Origin: Streptomyces sp. NRRL F-2664 | GTDB lineage: Bacteria > Actinomycetota > Actinomycetes > Streptomycetales > Streptomycetaceae | Direction: 5' to 3' | DNA: 5,794 nucleotides | NCBI RefSeq assembly: GCF_000719345.1 | Contig: NZ_JOFX01000110.1 | Coordinates: 1-5,794, forward strand | Notes under the pieces: generated by a model | Databases searched by the model: none | Seen by the model: only the letters and a program-made list of their open reading frames with translations | Told to the model about the DNA's origin: nothing | Translations under genes and position numbers: made by a program | Shown: in pieces, positions 1 to 5,511 of the stretch | Position numbering within the stretch: the first letter of the stretch is position 1 | Layout: each line of letters opens with the position of its first letter

Positions 1-130
1 TTCCTGGAACCCCGACCGGCCACGACCGCTACAGCCAACCCGTCGTCCGGCAGAAACACTGCAGGTCATCGTGGCCGTCACACCTCCACCAGACCCCTAA
101 ATCAACGGCATTGGACTTAAACAAGACCGC
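1..130. other. Left edge, no assignable gene
   Basis: This is the sequence downstream of the minus-strand replication-relaxation gene. On the plus strand one frame is open from base 2 to a TAA at 98-100 and ends in residues LQVIVAVTPPPDP. It could be the C-terminus of a gene entering from the left, but its third positions are only moderately GC-rich and I recognise no family. I see no obvious hairpin that would terminate the minus-strand gene. Confidence 0.3.
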
Positions 131-1558
131 TTAACCCGAGGATCCGGGGCGTAACGCCCGCATCCAGCCCAGCGGCCCGTTGGCTTTCGCCTCCGCCGCA
201 GCTGCGGCTTCCTCCTCGGCCCGGCGGCGGGCGTCCTCGGCGGCGTGGTCGGCAATGGACTGGCACACCGTGCACAGGGCGCCGGGCCTAGTAGCCGTGC
301 CCCAGAGGTCCCCGGCAGGGTAGACCTTCCTCCCGCAGCCGGGGCACGGCCACGCGGACGCTTCCCGGCGTCGTCGCGCGGCTTCCTGCTGCGCCGCTTG
401 CTGGGCGGCCTGCGCCTGCCGGGCCCGGTCGCGCTCTGCTTCCCGGGCCGCGTACGCGGCGTAGGAGTCGGCCTGGCCGTCGTTGTCGAGTGCCGCGGCA
501 AGGGTCTGGCCGCCGCGCTGGCGGCCGTAGCGCCACCAGATCGGGCCGTGCGGGCCGTCGGCGACGAGGCAGTCGAGGCGACAGGCGACGACCGGTATGG
601 CGCCGTCGTGGGTGCGGTAGCCGTCCTGACGGCCGTCCGGAGTGCGGCCCTCGCCGTGCCACGTCCCCCGCCAGACCGGCGCGGACAGCTCCGCGATTCC
701 GCGCATGCACGCGTCCATCGCTTCCGCACCCATCGGTTTCGTGAACACGATCGCCACCGGGGGATGCGGGCCGGTCGGCGATGCCGACCACACCGTGGAC
801 CACAGCGGCCGGCCGGGGCCGCCGGCCGTGTCGGCGCGGCCCGGTTTCTCCGTCCGGGCGAAGAACCGGGCGTAGCGGGTCAGCTTGTCCGCGACCTGGG
901 CGCGGGTCTCGGTGCCGTTGTCGACTTCCACGAACAGCAGCGGGACCGGAGCGCCCGGCATGGCGAAGACGGCGTCAGCGCGAAGACTGCCCTTGGCCGG
1001 AGCGCTGAACGTCCCGCCGGTCGGCAGGGTCACCTCCGTGGACCAGGCCGAGAGCGGGCCGAGCCCCGGCGGGCGTCGGCGCAGCGCGCCTTGTCGGGGG
1101 ACGGTCGTTGTCCGGGCGACCGGCGTCTGTGTGGGCTCCACCGGTTGCTGGACGAACGCGGCGAGGACGTCGGTCACGCGGAGCGCGTGCTTGGCACCCG
1201 ACGCCGCAGCCGCCCGCGCCGTGCCGCCCATCTCCCGCGGCGGGCGCTCCAGCGCTGCCGCAGCCGCTTCCAGACCGGCGGTCGTCAGCGACCACAGCTT
1301 CTCCGTGATCCGCCGTCCGCCCTCAACCCGCGTCGTCGTCCCGGCCGAGACCACCAGCCCCGCGGCCTCCAGGTCTTTGCAGCCGCCCCGCGCCGTCGCC
1401 GCATCCGCCGTCCCCGGACACGTCAGGTCCCGCAACTGCGCCGCCGTAGCGATCTTCACCACGCCCAACGCTTCCAGCACCAGCGCTCTCGTCTTAACGG
1501 TCGACCCGTACTTGCCCACCCGCCCCGCCCCTCCTACTTCCTCTACCTCTCCTCCCAT
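131..1558 (-). CDS. Replication-relaxation family protein
   Basis: The 475-residue product matches the replication-relaxation family found on actinobacterial plasmids and integrative elements. Its biochemical role is poorly known; a DNA-associated role in plasmid replication or mobilisation is inferred. Residues 20-100 look like a winged-helix DNA-binding domain (VLEALGVVKIATAAQLRDL, then an LWSLTTAGLEA wing). The core contains LRADAVFAM (192-200) followed by LLFVEVDNGTET (207-218). This D-then-ExD arrangement, with acidic residues at D195, E211 and D213, is typical of the family and resembles a nuclease-like fold. Residues 365-400 are rich in Ala, Gln, Arg and Glu and probably form a coiled coil. 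C405-x2-C408 and C429-x2-C432 suggest a zinc ribbon, followed by a charged Ala/Glu tail. The ATG at 1558 lacks a clear ribosome binding site. A GTG at 1519-1517 (residue 14) has an AGGAGG about 10 bases upstream and may be the true start. A relaxase remnant lies upstream on the same strand. Confidence 0.85.
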   Translation of the reverse strand: MGGEVEEVGGAGRVGKYGSTVKTRALVLEALGVVKIATAAQLRDLTCPGTADAATARGGCKDLEAAGLVVSAGTTTRVEGGRRITEKLWSLTTAGLEAAAAALERPPREMGGTARAAAASGAKHALRVTDVLAAFVQQPVEPTQTPVARTTTVPRQGALRRRPPGLGPLSAWSTEVTLPTGGTFSAPAKGSLRADAVFAMPGAPVPLLFVEVDNGTETRAQVADKLTRYARFFARTEKPGRADTAGGPGRPLWSTVWSASPTGPHPPVAIVFTKPMGAEAMDACMRGIAELSAPVWRGTWHGEGRTPDGRQDGYRTHDGAIPVVACRLDCLVADGPHGPIWWRYGRQRGGQTLAAALDNDGQADSYAAYAAREAERDRARQAQAAQQAAQQEAARRRREASAWPCPGCGRKVYPAGDLWGTATRPGALCTVCQSIADHAAEDARRRAEEEAAAAAEAKANGPLGWMRALRPGSSG

Positions 1559-1597
1559 GGTCAGGGAAAAAGAGGTGCCGGAGCACGATCTTCACCC

Positions 1598-1614
1598 GGT
1601 CAAGGAGTCTGACC
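1598..1614. promoter_or_regulatory. Interrupted inverted repeat, possible operator
   Basis: GGTCA and TGACC arms are separated by seven bases (1598-1602 and 1610-1614). The site lies 40-56 bases upstream of the annotated start of the minus-strand replication-relaxation gene, where a repressor site would be expected. The arms are only 5 bp, so chance is a real alternative. Confidence 0.25.
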
Positions 1615-1646
1615 TGCGCAAACCCCCTCCCGGCAGAGGAACATCA

Positions 1647-1694
1647 CCACAGGGGAAGCCACAGGGTCAACCACAGGACCCGCCACAGGACAGA
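1647..1694. repeat. Four phased 12-bp direct repeats (iteron-like)
   Basis: The core CCACAGG occurs at 1647, 1659, 1671 and 1683, exactly 12 bases apart. The four units are CCACAGGGGAAG, CCACAGGGTCAA, CCACAGGACCCG and CCACAGGACAGA. Seven bases are invariant and five are variable. The array lies 89-136 bases upstream of the start of the replication-relaxation gene. Short tandem repeats at about one helical turn are typical of sites where several protein molecules bind side by side: plasmid iterons, transfer loci, or a cooperative operator. Which of these applies is inference. The plus-strand translation is a Pro-Gln-rich string, and I see no gene using it. Confidence 0.75.
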
Positions 1695-1733
1695 AACGGG
1701 CTTGCCCAACCCCCTCGGGCCCGGAAACAGGCG

Positions 1734-1757
1734 GGACTTCCCCAATTGGGGAAGTCC
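1734..1757. repeat. Perfect 24-bp palindrome
   Basis: GGACTTCCCC is followed by AATT and then the exact complement of the first arm, giving a gapless 24-bp palindrome. With no loop it looks more like a dimeric-protein site or a cruciform than an intrinsic terminator, and neither strand has a T tract after it. It lies between the iteron-like array and the 12-bp palindrome, in the gap between the replication-relaxation gene and the relaxase remnant. Operator, replication or transfer origin component, and processing signal are all possible. Confidence 0.7.
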
Positions 1758-1788
1758 TCCTCAACCACGGGCTTCAGGGCCCACGGGA

Positions 1789-1800
1789 CGCACATGTGCG
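1789..1800. repeat. Perfect 12-bp palindrome
   Basis: CGCACATGTGCG is a perfect palindrome 31 bases to the right of the 24-bp palindrome. Alone it would be unremarkable. It is listed because it belongs to a dense cluster of symmetric elements in the same non-coding block. Confidence 0.45.
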
Positions 1801-1831
1801 GCCGCATGCCCGCCCCCACGGGCCCAGAACG

Positions 1832-1877
1832 CAAAAGAGGCCAGGGGCCCCGGATACGTCCGGGGCCCCTGACCTCT
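1832..1877 (-). terminator. Strong hairpin with T tract, minus strand
   Basis: Bases 1836-1854 pair with 1859-1877 around the loop TACG. The inner 13 bp are perfect (1842-1854 with 1859-1871), followed by one mismatch and five more pairs. On the minus strand the stem is followed by TTTT (complement of 1833-1836), the form of a Rho-independent terminator. It would stop transcription coming through the relaxase remnant before it reaches the repeat block and the replication-relaxation gene. A secondary role in an origin is possible but not shown. Confidence 0.7.
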
Positions 1878-1900
1878 CGAATGCGGAGCAGCGCGTCAGG

Positions 1901-2122
1901 GGCCCAAGCGAGGTGCGCCGTCGGCGGGGGCCGGAAGACCAGGTCGAAGGCGAGCCAAGGAGTGCGCTCCTTGGCCTTGTCGGTCTCGGCCGACGACTGG
2001 TTGTGCTCGATGGGCCTGCCCAGCACGGTCGCCCGCCGGGCCTGAGCCGGGCTCTTGCCCTGCGCCAGGAGCTCGCGCTCGATCCGGTCGGCATCCCGGT
2101 GCCGGCCCTCCCCCAGCACCGA
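1901..2122 (-). pseudogene. Relaxase (TrwC/MobF-like) fragment
   Basis: A minus-strand frame of about 73 residues begins MLGEGRHRDADRIERELL, continues RRATVLGRPIEHN, and ends ERTPWLAF then DLVFRPPPTAHLAWA. The last part matches the TrwC-type relaxase segment that reads DLTFSxPKSVSVLWAL in classical members, just before the metal-binding histidine region. Relaxases nick plasmid DNA at oriT and start conjugative transfer. Neither the N-terminal catalytic tyrosine region nor the C-terminal helicase part is present. The similarity ends abruptly after AHLAWA, 24 bp before the terminator hairpin, and upstream of the GTG at 2119-2117 the frame shows no relaxase character. I read it as a remnant. The family call is from memory of motifs, not from a search. 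Confidence 0.55.
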
Positions 2123-2129
2123 TCCCGCT

Positions 2130-2542
2130 GTGCTGACGCATCCTCGTCCTGGTAGTCGTACTCGCTGACATCTCCGTAGAACACCCGCACATCATCGCCG
2201 CATCGCTTTCTTGACGCCCAAGCGAGCCACGACCTATCGGACACGACCTAGTCCATACGGCCTGCGACGTAGGTTCCGTCGGAGGAGTGCGATGGTTCCT
2301 GATTCTCAGGAGATCCGGAAGAGACCCTTTCGGTAAACAGTCCTGTGTGCAGACTCTGATTACACGTCAGCTCCTTCCGTCCGACGACCGGCGGGATCAG
2401 CTCGGCATGCCCTATTTGAAGTATTTGACCGGGGAAACGGGTTCACCTGAGAAGGCGTCGGCGCCAGTCGACTGACAGCGGCGCACCCAGGAAACCCATC
2501 CCAGGAATTACCACATCTCCACCATTCAAGACATTCCGCACA
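2130..2542. other. Non-coding leader upstream of transglutaminase
   Basis: I see no convincing gene in these roughly 410 bases. A 62-codon plus-strand frame (GTG at 2287 after GGAGGAG) has many A/T third positions, unlike the neighbours. A 14-codon frame starts at the ATG at 2292 behind the same GGAGGAG and could be a leader peptide or a scar. Visible repeats are TATTTGA at 2413 and 2422, nine bases apart, and CCCAGGAA at 2486 and 2500, fourteen apart. TTGACC at 2425-2430 resembles a -35 box, but no good -10 box lies at the right distance. The transglutaminase promoter is presumably here but cannot be placed. Confidence 0.5.
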
Positions 2543-2549
2543 AAAGGAG
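2543..2549 (+). promoter_or_regulatory. Ribosome binding site of transglutaminase
   Basis: AAAGGAG lies nine bases before the ATG at 2559, in an A/T-rich patch (CTTTATTAT) that is unusual for this genome. It fixes the start codon and suggests efficient initiation. Confidence 0.85.
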
Positions 2550-2558
2550 CTTTATTAT

Positions 2559-3797
2559 ATGCAGAAGCGCCGGGGATTCATGGCCTTCACCGCTGCCAGT
2601 GTGGCCATGTGCACCATTGGATTCCTGCCCACGGTCAGCCACGCCGCGGAGATCGGCCCCAGGGGCGGCAACGGCTCCTACGCCGCACGGAACGGTCTGA
2701 CGGCGAATGACGTCAGGAGCATCAACGCGCTGAACGAGGCGGCACTGAACCTGGGGCAGCCGGGCAGGCCGAGCCCGAGCACCTCCAGCCCCTTCGGGGC
2801 GCTGGGCGACGACCGGGTGACCCCGCCCGCCGAGCCGCTCAACCTCCTGCCCAGCCCCTACCGGGCCTTCAACGGCCGGGCCAGCACCGGCGTTAGCAAC
2901 TACATACGCAAGTGGCAGCAGGTGTACAGCCAGCGCGACGGCAAGATGCAGCAGATGACCGAGCAGCAGCGCGAGGAGCTGTCCTACGGCTGCGTCGGTG
3001 TCACCTGGGTCAACTCGGGTTCCTACCCGACGAACAATCTCGCTTTTGCCTCGTTCGACGAGACCAAGTACAAGAACTCCCTGGCGAACAGCACCCGTCG
3101 GCCCGGTGAGACCCAGGCCGAGTTCGAAGGCCGTATCGCGAAGTCCAGCTTCGACGAGAAGAAGGGTTTCGAGCGGGCCCGGAACGTCACGGCCACGATT
3201 AACAAGGCTCTCGAGAACGCCCACAGCGAGACGGACTATCTCACCAACCTCAAGGCCGATCTTACGAGCAAGGGCGACGCCCTGGCCAACCAGGACTCCC
3301 GCTCCAACTTCTACTCGGCGCTTCGCAACACCGCCTCCTTCAAGGACAAGAACGGGGGAAACTTCGACCCGTCCAAGATGAAGGCCGTCATCTACTCCAA
3401 GCACTTCTGGAGCGGCCAGGACCCCTGGAGCTCCCCCGAGAAGAGCAAGTTCGGAGACCCGAACGGCTTCCGTCCGGACCGTGCCACGGGTCTAGTGGAC
3501 ATGTCGCAGGACTGGAACATGTCGCGTAGCGCCGTCAAGGAGGGCGACGCGTACGTCAACTTCGACTACGGCTGGTTCGGCGACCAGACCGAGACCGACG
3601 CCAACAAGACCATCTGGACGCACGCCAACCACTACAACTCCCCCGGCGGCGACATGGGCCCGATGGATGTGTACGAGAGCACGTTCCCGAACTGGGCTTC
3701 CGGTTATGAGGACTTCGACCGCGGCGCATACATGGTCGTCTTCATCCCGAAGAGCTGGAACACCGCTCCCGCCAAGGTGAAGGAGGGCTGGCAGTAG
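2559..3797 (+). CDS. Secreted microbial transglutaminase zymogen (EC 2.3.2.13)
   Basis: The 412-residue product is a calcium-independent protein-glutamine gamma-glutamyltransferase. The family crosslinks extracellular proteins through glutamine-lysine isopeptide bonds. Residues 1-30 are a Sec signal peptide: KRR, a hydrophobic core, and SHAA before the likely cut. Residues 31 to about 82 are the inhibitory propeptide, with the conserved helix LTANDVRSINALNE. The mature enzyme begins around GDDRVTPPAEPL and matches the Streptomyces mobaraensis enzyme along its whole length, with no net gap between the catalytic residues. The triad is C145 in YGCVGVTW, D336 in NFDYGWFG and H355 in WTHANHY, equivalent to Cys64, Asp255 and His274. 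C145 is the only cysteine after the signal peptide, as in S. mobaraensis. Two features are unusual: the propeptide junction reads FGAL instead of FRAP, and the normally conserved DRNIPRSP reads DWNMSRSA (318-325). It appears to be a single-gene transcript ending at the hairpin just downstream. Confidence 0.97.
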   Translation: MQKRRGFMAFTAASVAMCTIGFLPTVSHAAEIGPRGGNGSYAARNGLTANDVRSINALNEAALNLGQPGRPSPSTSSPFGALGDDRVTPPAEPLNLLPSPYRAFNGRASTGVSNYIRKWQQVYSQRDGKMQQMTEQQREELSYGCVGVTWVNSGSYPTNNLAFASFDETKYKNSLANSTRRPGETQAEFEGRIAKSSFDEKKGFERARNVTATINKALENAHSETDYLTNLKADLTSKGDALANQDSRSNFYSALRNTASFKDKNGGNFDPSKMKAVIYSKHFWSGQDPWSSPEKSKFGDPNGFRPDRATGLVDMSQDWNMSRSAVKEGDAYVNFDYGWFGDQTETDANKTIWTHANHYNSPGGDMGPMDVYESTFPNWASGYEDFDRGAYMVVFIPKSWNTAPAKVKEGWQ

Positions 3798-3802
3798 TTC
3801 CC

Positions 3803-3823
3803 GCTGGGCCGAGCCGGCCCAGC
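3803..3823 (+). terminator. Hairpin terminator after transglutaminase
   Basis: GCTGGGCC pairs with GGCCCAGC around the loop GAGCC, starting six bases after the stop codon. There is no T tract, which is common for terminators in high-GC actinobacteria. The converging minus-strand frame may stop at 3846-3844, which would let this hairpin serve both directions. Confidence 0.7.
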
Positions 3824-3843
3824 CTTGGGGGGCGTCGACAGCT

Positions 3844-4183
3844 TCACAAGCGCGCGGTGTTCGCGGCGGCGGCCGTGAACACGCGCCCGTACGCAAACGG
3901 GCCTGCTGCCGTCCCGGCATCGACGGACAGCGGCGGCGGGCTCCTCATCAGGGCTCCAGTCCGGGATGACGAGCAAGGTCACCCTGTGGCCGGAGCCTGA
4001 TGAGGTGCCCGCGCCCGTGGTGTCCACGGAGCTCGCCCCGACCACGCCCGGAGGGTTCTCACGGCCGCGGGCCGTCAAGTCCTCATACTCGGGAGCCCGT
4101 GCACTGACGGTGCCCATCACCCCTTGCGCGACGTTCACGCTCGTGCCGTAGACGGTGACGTACACCATCGGCGGCAACCTGTT
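3844..4183 (-). pseudogene. Hypothetical convergent gene, apparently frameshifted
   Basis: I do not recognise this product. From about 4168 a minus-strand frame reads MVYVTVYGTSVNVAQGVMG and continues to HRVTLLVIPDW near 3955. Most third positions are G or C and about half of the first positions are G, as in Streptomyces genes. After IPDW this frame loses that character and would run antisense into the transglutaminase (stop near 3704). The alternative frame from about 3960 becomes very GC3-rich (ALMRSPPPLSVDAGTAAGPF, then YGRVFTAAAANTARL) and stops with TGA at 3846-3844, beside the shared hairpin. A single-base indel near 3950-3990 would join the two into about 110-120 residues. Alternatively, the second part is a separate 34-residue ORF starting at 3948 behind a GGAG. 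The 5' end abuts an insertion-sequence end, so the gene may also be truncated there. Confidence 0.35.
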
Positions 4184-4304
4184 ACTGAGCTTTTCCAACC
4201 TCATGTTGAGGCGTGGTGGAGGGCGAGGACTGCCTGCACGATGTCGGTGATCGGTTGGTACTGCAGCGGAGCTTCCGCAGGAGGCGCCAGGCCTTCAGCA
4301 ATGG
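4184..4304 (-). mobile_element. IS5-like transposase C-terminal fragment with IS end
   Basis: In one minus-strand frame, bases 4295 to about 4248 encode LLKAWRLLRKLRCSTNR, a motif seen near the C-terminus of IS5-family transposases (typically LKxWRILRKIR). The next segment fits only in another frame: ITDIVQAVLALHHAST, ending in TGA at 4203-4201. A missing base near 4247 explains the switch. The following bases, GGTTGGAAAAGCTCAGT on the minus strand (about 4184-4200), look like the terminal inverted repeat such elements carry just after the gene. The fragment starts exactly where the IS3 orfB similarity ends. The family assignment rests on remembered motifs. Confidence 0.45.
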
Positions 4305-4846
4305 TTGACGATATGCCCCTGCCGCCGTAACTCCGCGGTGGCCCGGGGAACGCCGTAGTTACCGCGGGACGCGATGTGGATCACTGTGATCACATGCGCC
4401 AGGGCCTCATCGGCCCGCCGCCCCGCCTCGCGGGCTTCCCGTCCTGCCGCCCAGGCGTAGTAGGTGGAACGGCCGGTCCTCATCACCCTGCACAGCAGCA
4501 CGACCGTGTAGTTCGCCTTCTCCGCGTGGATGAACCGGCGTACCTCGCTCACCGGCCGCTCTCCTTCGCGAAGAAGGCGGTCGCTTTTTTTCAGGATCTC
4601 TATCGTCTTCGCCTGCTCGGCGGCCAGCTTCCGCAGACGCCTCAGCTCCTCGTCCCGGGCATCCGCACCTTGCCGGGCTTCCGCGGACCTGACTTCCCGA
4701 GACTTCTTCACCCAGCCCCGCAGGGACTCCGGACTGACCCCGAGTTCCCGGGCCACCTCGGTCACCGTCCGGTCAGACGACCGCACGACCTCGATCGCAT
4801 CCCGCTTGTACTCATCCGAGTACCGCCTCGTGTTCTTGCTTCCCAC
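4295..4846 (-). pseudogene. IS3-family transposase, fused OrfA-OrfB', truncated
   Basis: Residues 1-60 are a helix-turn-helix OrfA domain (RRYSDEYKRDAIEVVR, VTEVARELGVSPESLRGWVKK). Residues 65-87 form a leucine-zipper-like helix ending in EILKK. From residue 99 the protein is OrfB: EVRRFIHAEKANYTVVLLCRV, STYYAW, then HIASRGNYGVPRATAELRRQ. Normal OrfB is roughly 280-300 residues; here it breaks after HIVNHC, before the DDE residues. A run of seven A on the minus strand (4591-4585) joins orfA directly to orfB. With six A, orfA would end in the canonical KKATAFFAKESGR with TGA at 4551-4549, overlapping an orfB GTG at 4552-4550. The GTG start at 4846 has GAGGAAG about nine bases upstream. Confidence 0.8.
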
Positions 4847-4912
4847 CTGGCACTACTTCCTCTGGGTCTCACGCCCCAGTCTCCAGGTGTCCACGAGCAA
4901 GGGGAAGCTTCA
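4301..4912 (-). mobile_element. Truncated IS3-family insertion sequence
   Basis: The remnant covers the presumed left end, all of orfA and the first part of orfB. The outer boundary is taken from TGAAGCTTCCCC on the minus strand, beginning at 4912. IS3-family ends usually start with TG, but no matching right end is present to confirm this. The inner boundary lies at about 4301-4305, where orfB similarity stops and IS5-like sequence begins. Loss of the DDE catalytic domain means it cannot transpose by itself. Confidence 0.6.
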
Positions 4913-5295
4913 TCCTCTGACTCCGACCCATTTGAAGACACTACCTAACCCGCCCGGCGGCCCGCCCCTCGCGGATCCGCGGGGTAGTCCTGGCCACCTG
5001 CCGCCGACGCGGAGGGCCGACAGGCAGCCAGAACCGGGGCCCGCCCTGGGTAGACCCGTGGGGGAACGGATGGAGTTCCCGGGGCGGGATGGGTCCCAGG
5101 AGCACAACGACCGCACCCGCCACCGGTTCCGCGTTCCCGACCCCTGCACAAGAGTCCACAGGTGCCGCGCTGAACTCCCCGACACCAGCAACACCAGCAC
5201 CCGGCCGCTCGCCGCCGGCGTGCCCCGCACGCACACAGCACACACACCCGGACATCACCACCACACCAGACATAACGCCGACGGAGACTGTCAGC
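4913..5295. other. Stretch without a convincing gene
   Basis: Several open frames exist on both strands, but none has consistent codon bias or a recognisable family. The left part contains CGCGGATCCGCG, a perfect 12-bp palindrome at 4970-4981, which can extend imperfectly into a hairpin. From about 5100 to 5295 the plus strand is rich in A and C and poor in G (many ACA and CCA triplets). This looks like an untranslated leader or promoter region for the small gene that follows. Confidence 0.4.
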
Positions 5296-5511
5296 ATGAG
5301 GACCGCACCGTCCCCGGGCGGTCCCGGCGTCCTCGGCGGCTACCACGACAGCCACCTTCCGAGCCACGGTCGGGCCTGGTCGGCCGAGTTCTCGGCCGGC
5401 CAGGAGGCCGCGCACCGGCGCGACCCGGGGCGCGCACAGGTGAGGGCCTGCGACGGTCCGCATCACCACCCGCCGGCAGCACCACCGCCACCGCACCAGC
5501 GTGGCTTGTAA
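5296..5511 (+). CDS. Possible small hypothetical protein, 71 residues
   Basis: The ATG at 5296 is preceded by GGAGA with an eight-base gap. The frame reads MRTAPSPGGPGVLGGYHDSH, later SAEFSAGQEAAHRRDPGRAQ, and ends in a Pro/His-rich tail (HHHPPAAPPPPHQ). About nine in ten of the first 50 third positions are G or C, falling towards the tail. It has no membrane segment, signal peptide or cysteine pair, and I do not recognise a family. A stop-free extension upstream to 5089 exists but looks non-coding. An overlapping minus-strand frame (5291-5602) is judged a shadow. Confidence 0.45.
   Translation: MRTAPSPGGPGVLGGYHDSHLPSHGRAWSAEFSAGQEAAHRRDPGRAQVRACDGPHHHPPAAPPPPHQRGL

Noticed and set aside
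245..1612. Long plus-strand open frame opposite the replication-relaxation gene
   Set aside because: It is Arg/Pro-rich and low in complexity, with no family motifs. It is an antisense shadow of a well-supported gene in high-GC DNA.
1640..1700. Iteron-like repeats as a CRISPR array
   Set aside because: The 12-bp period is far too short for CRISPR repeats and spacers, and no cas gene is present.
2120..2244. Minus-strand frame MSDRSWLAWASRKRCGDD ... VFYGDVSEYDYQDEDASA as the relaxase N-terminus
   Set aside because: It lies in a different frame from the relaxase fragment and does not resemble known relaxase N-termini. Its codon bias is only moderate.
2287..2475. 62-codon plus-strand frame behind GGAGGAG
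   Set aside because: Only about 60 percent of third positions are G or C, far below neighbouring genes, and no family is recognised. The 14-codon frame at 2292 is kept only as a remark.
2526..3404. Long minus-strand open frame opposite the transglutaminase
   Set aside because: Its Val/Gly/Leu-rich translation is the expected mirror of the transglutaminase codons, and the plus strand has complete family identity and catalytic residues.
3966..4151. 61-codon plus-strand frame starting MTSKVTLWPEPDEVPAP
   Set aside because: It shares its third positions with the minus-strand frame, so its high GC3 is not independent. First-position G content favours the minus strand, and no good ribosome binding site precedes it.
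4201..4204. ATGA stop-start overlap suggesting translational coupling of two minus-strand genes
   Set aside because: The upstream part reads as an IS5-like transposase end and the bases after ATG as its terminal repeat, so the overlap is probably fortuitous.
4920..4955. TTGAAGACACTACC as the end of another insertion sequence
   Set aside because: It resembles some Streptomyces insertion-sequence ends from memory, but no partner repeat or transposase fragment accompanies it.
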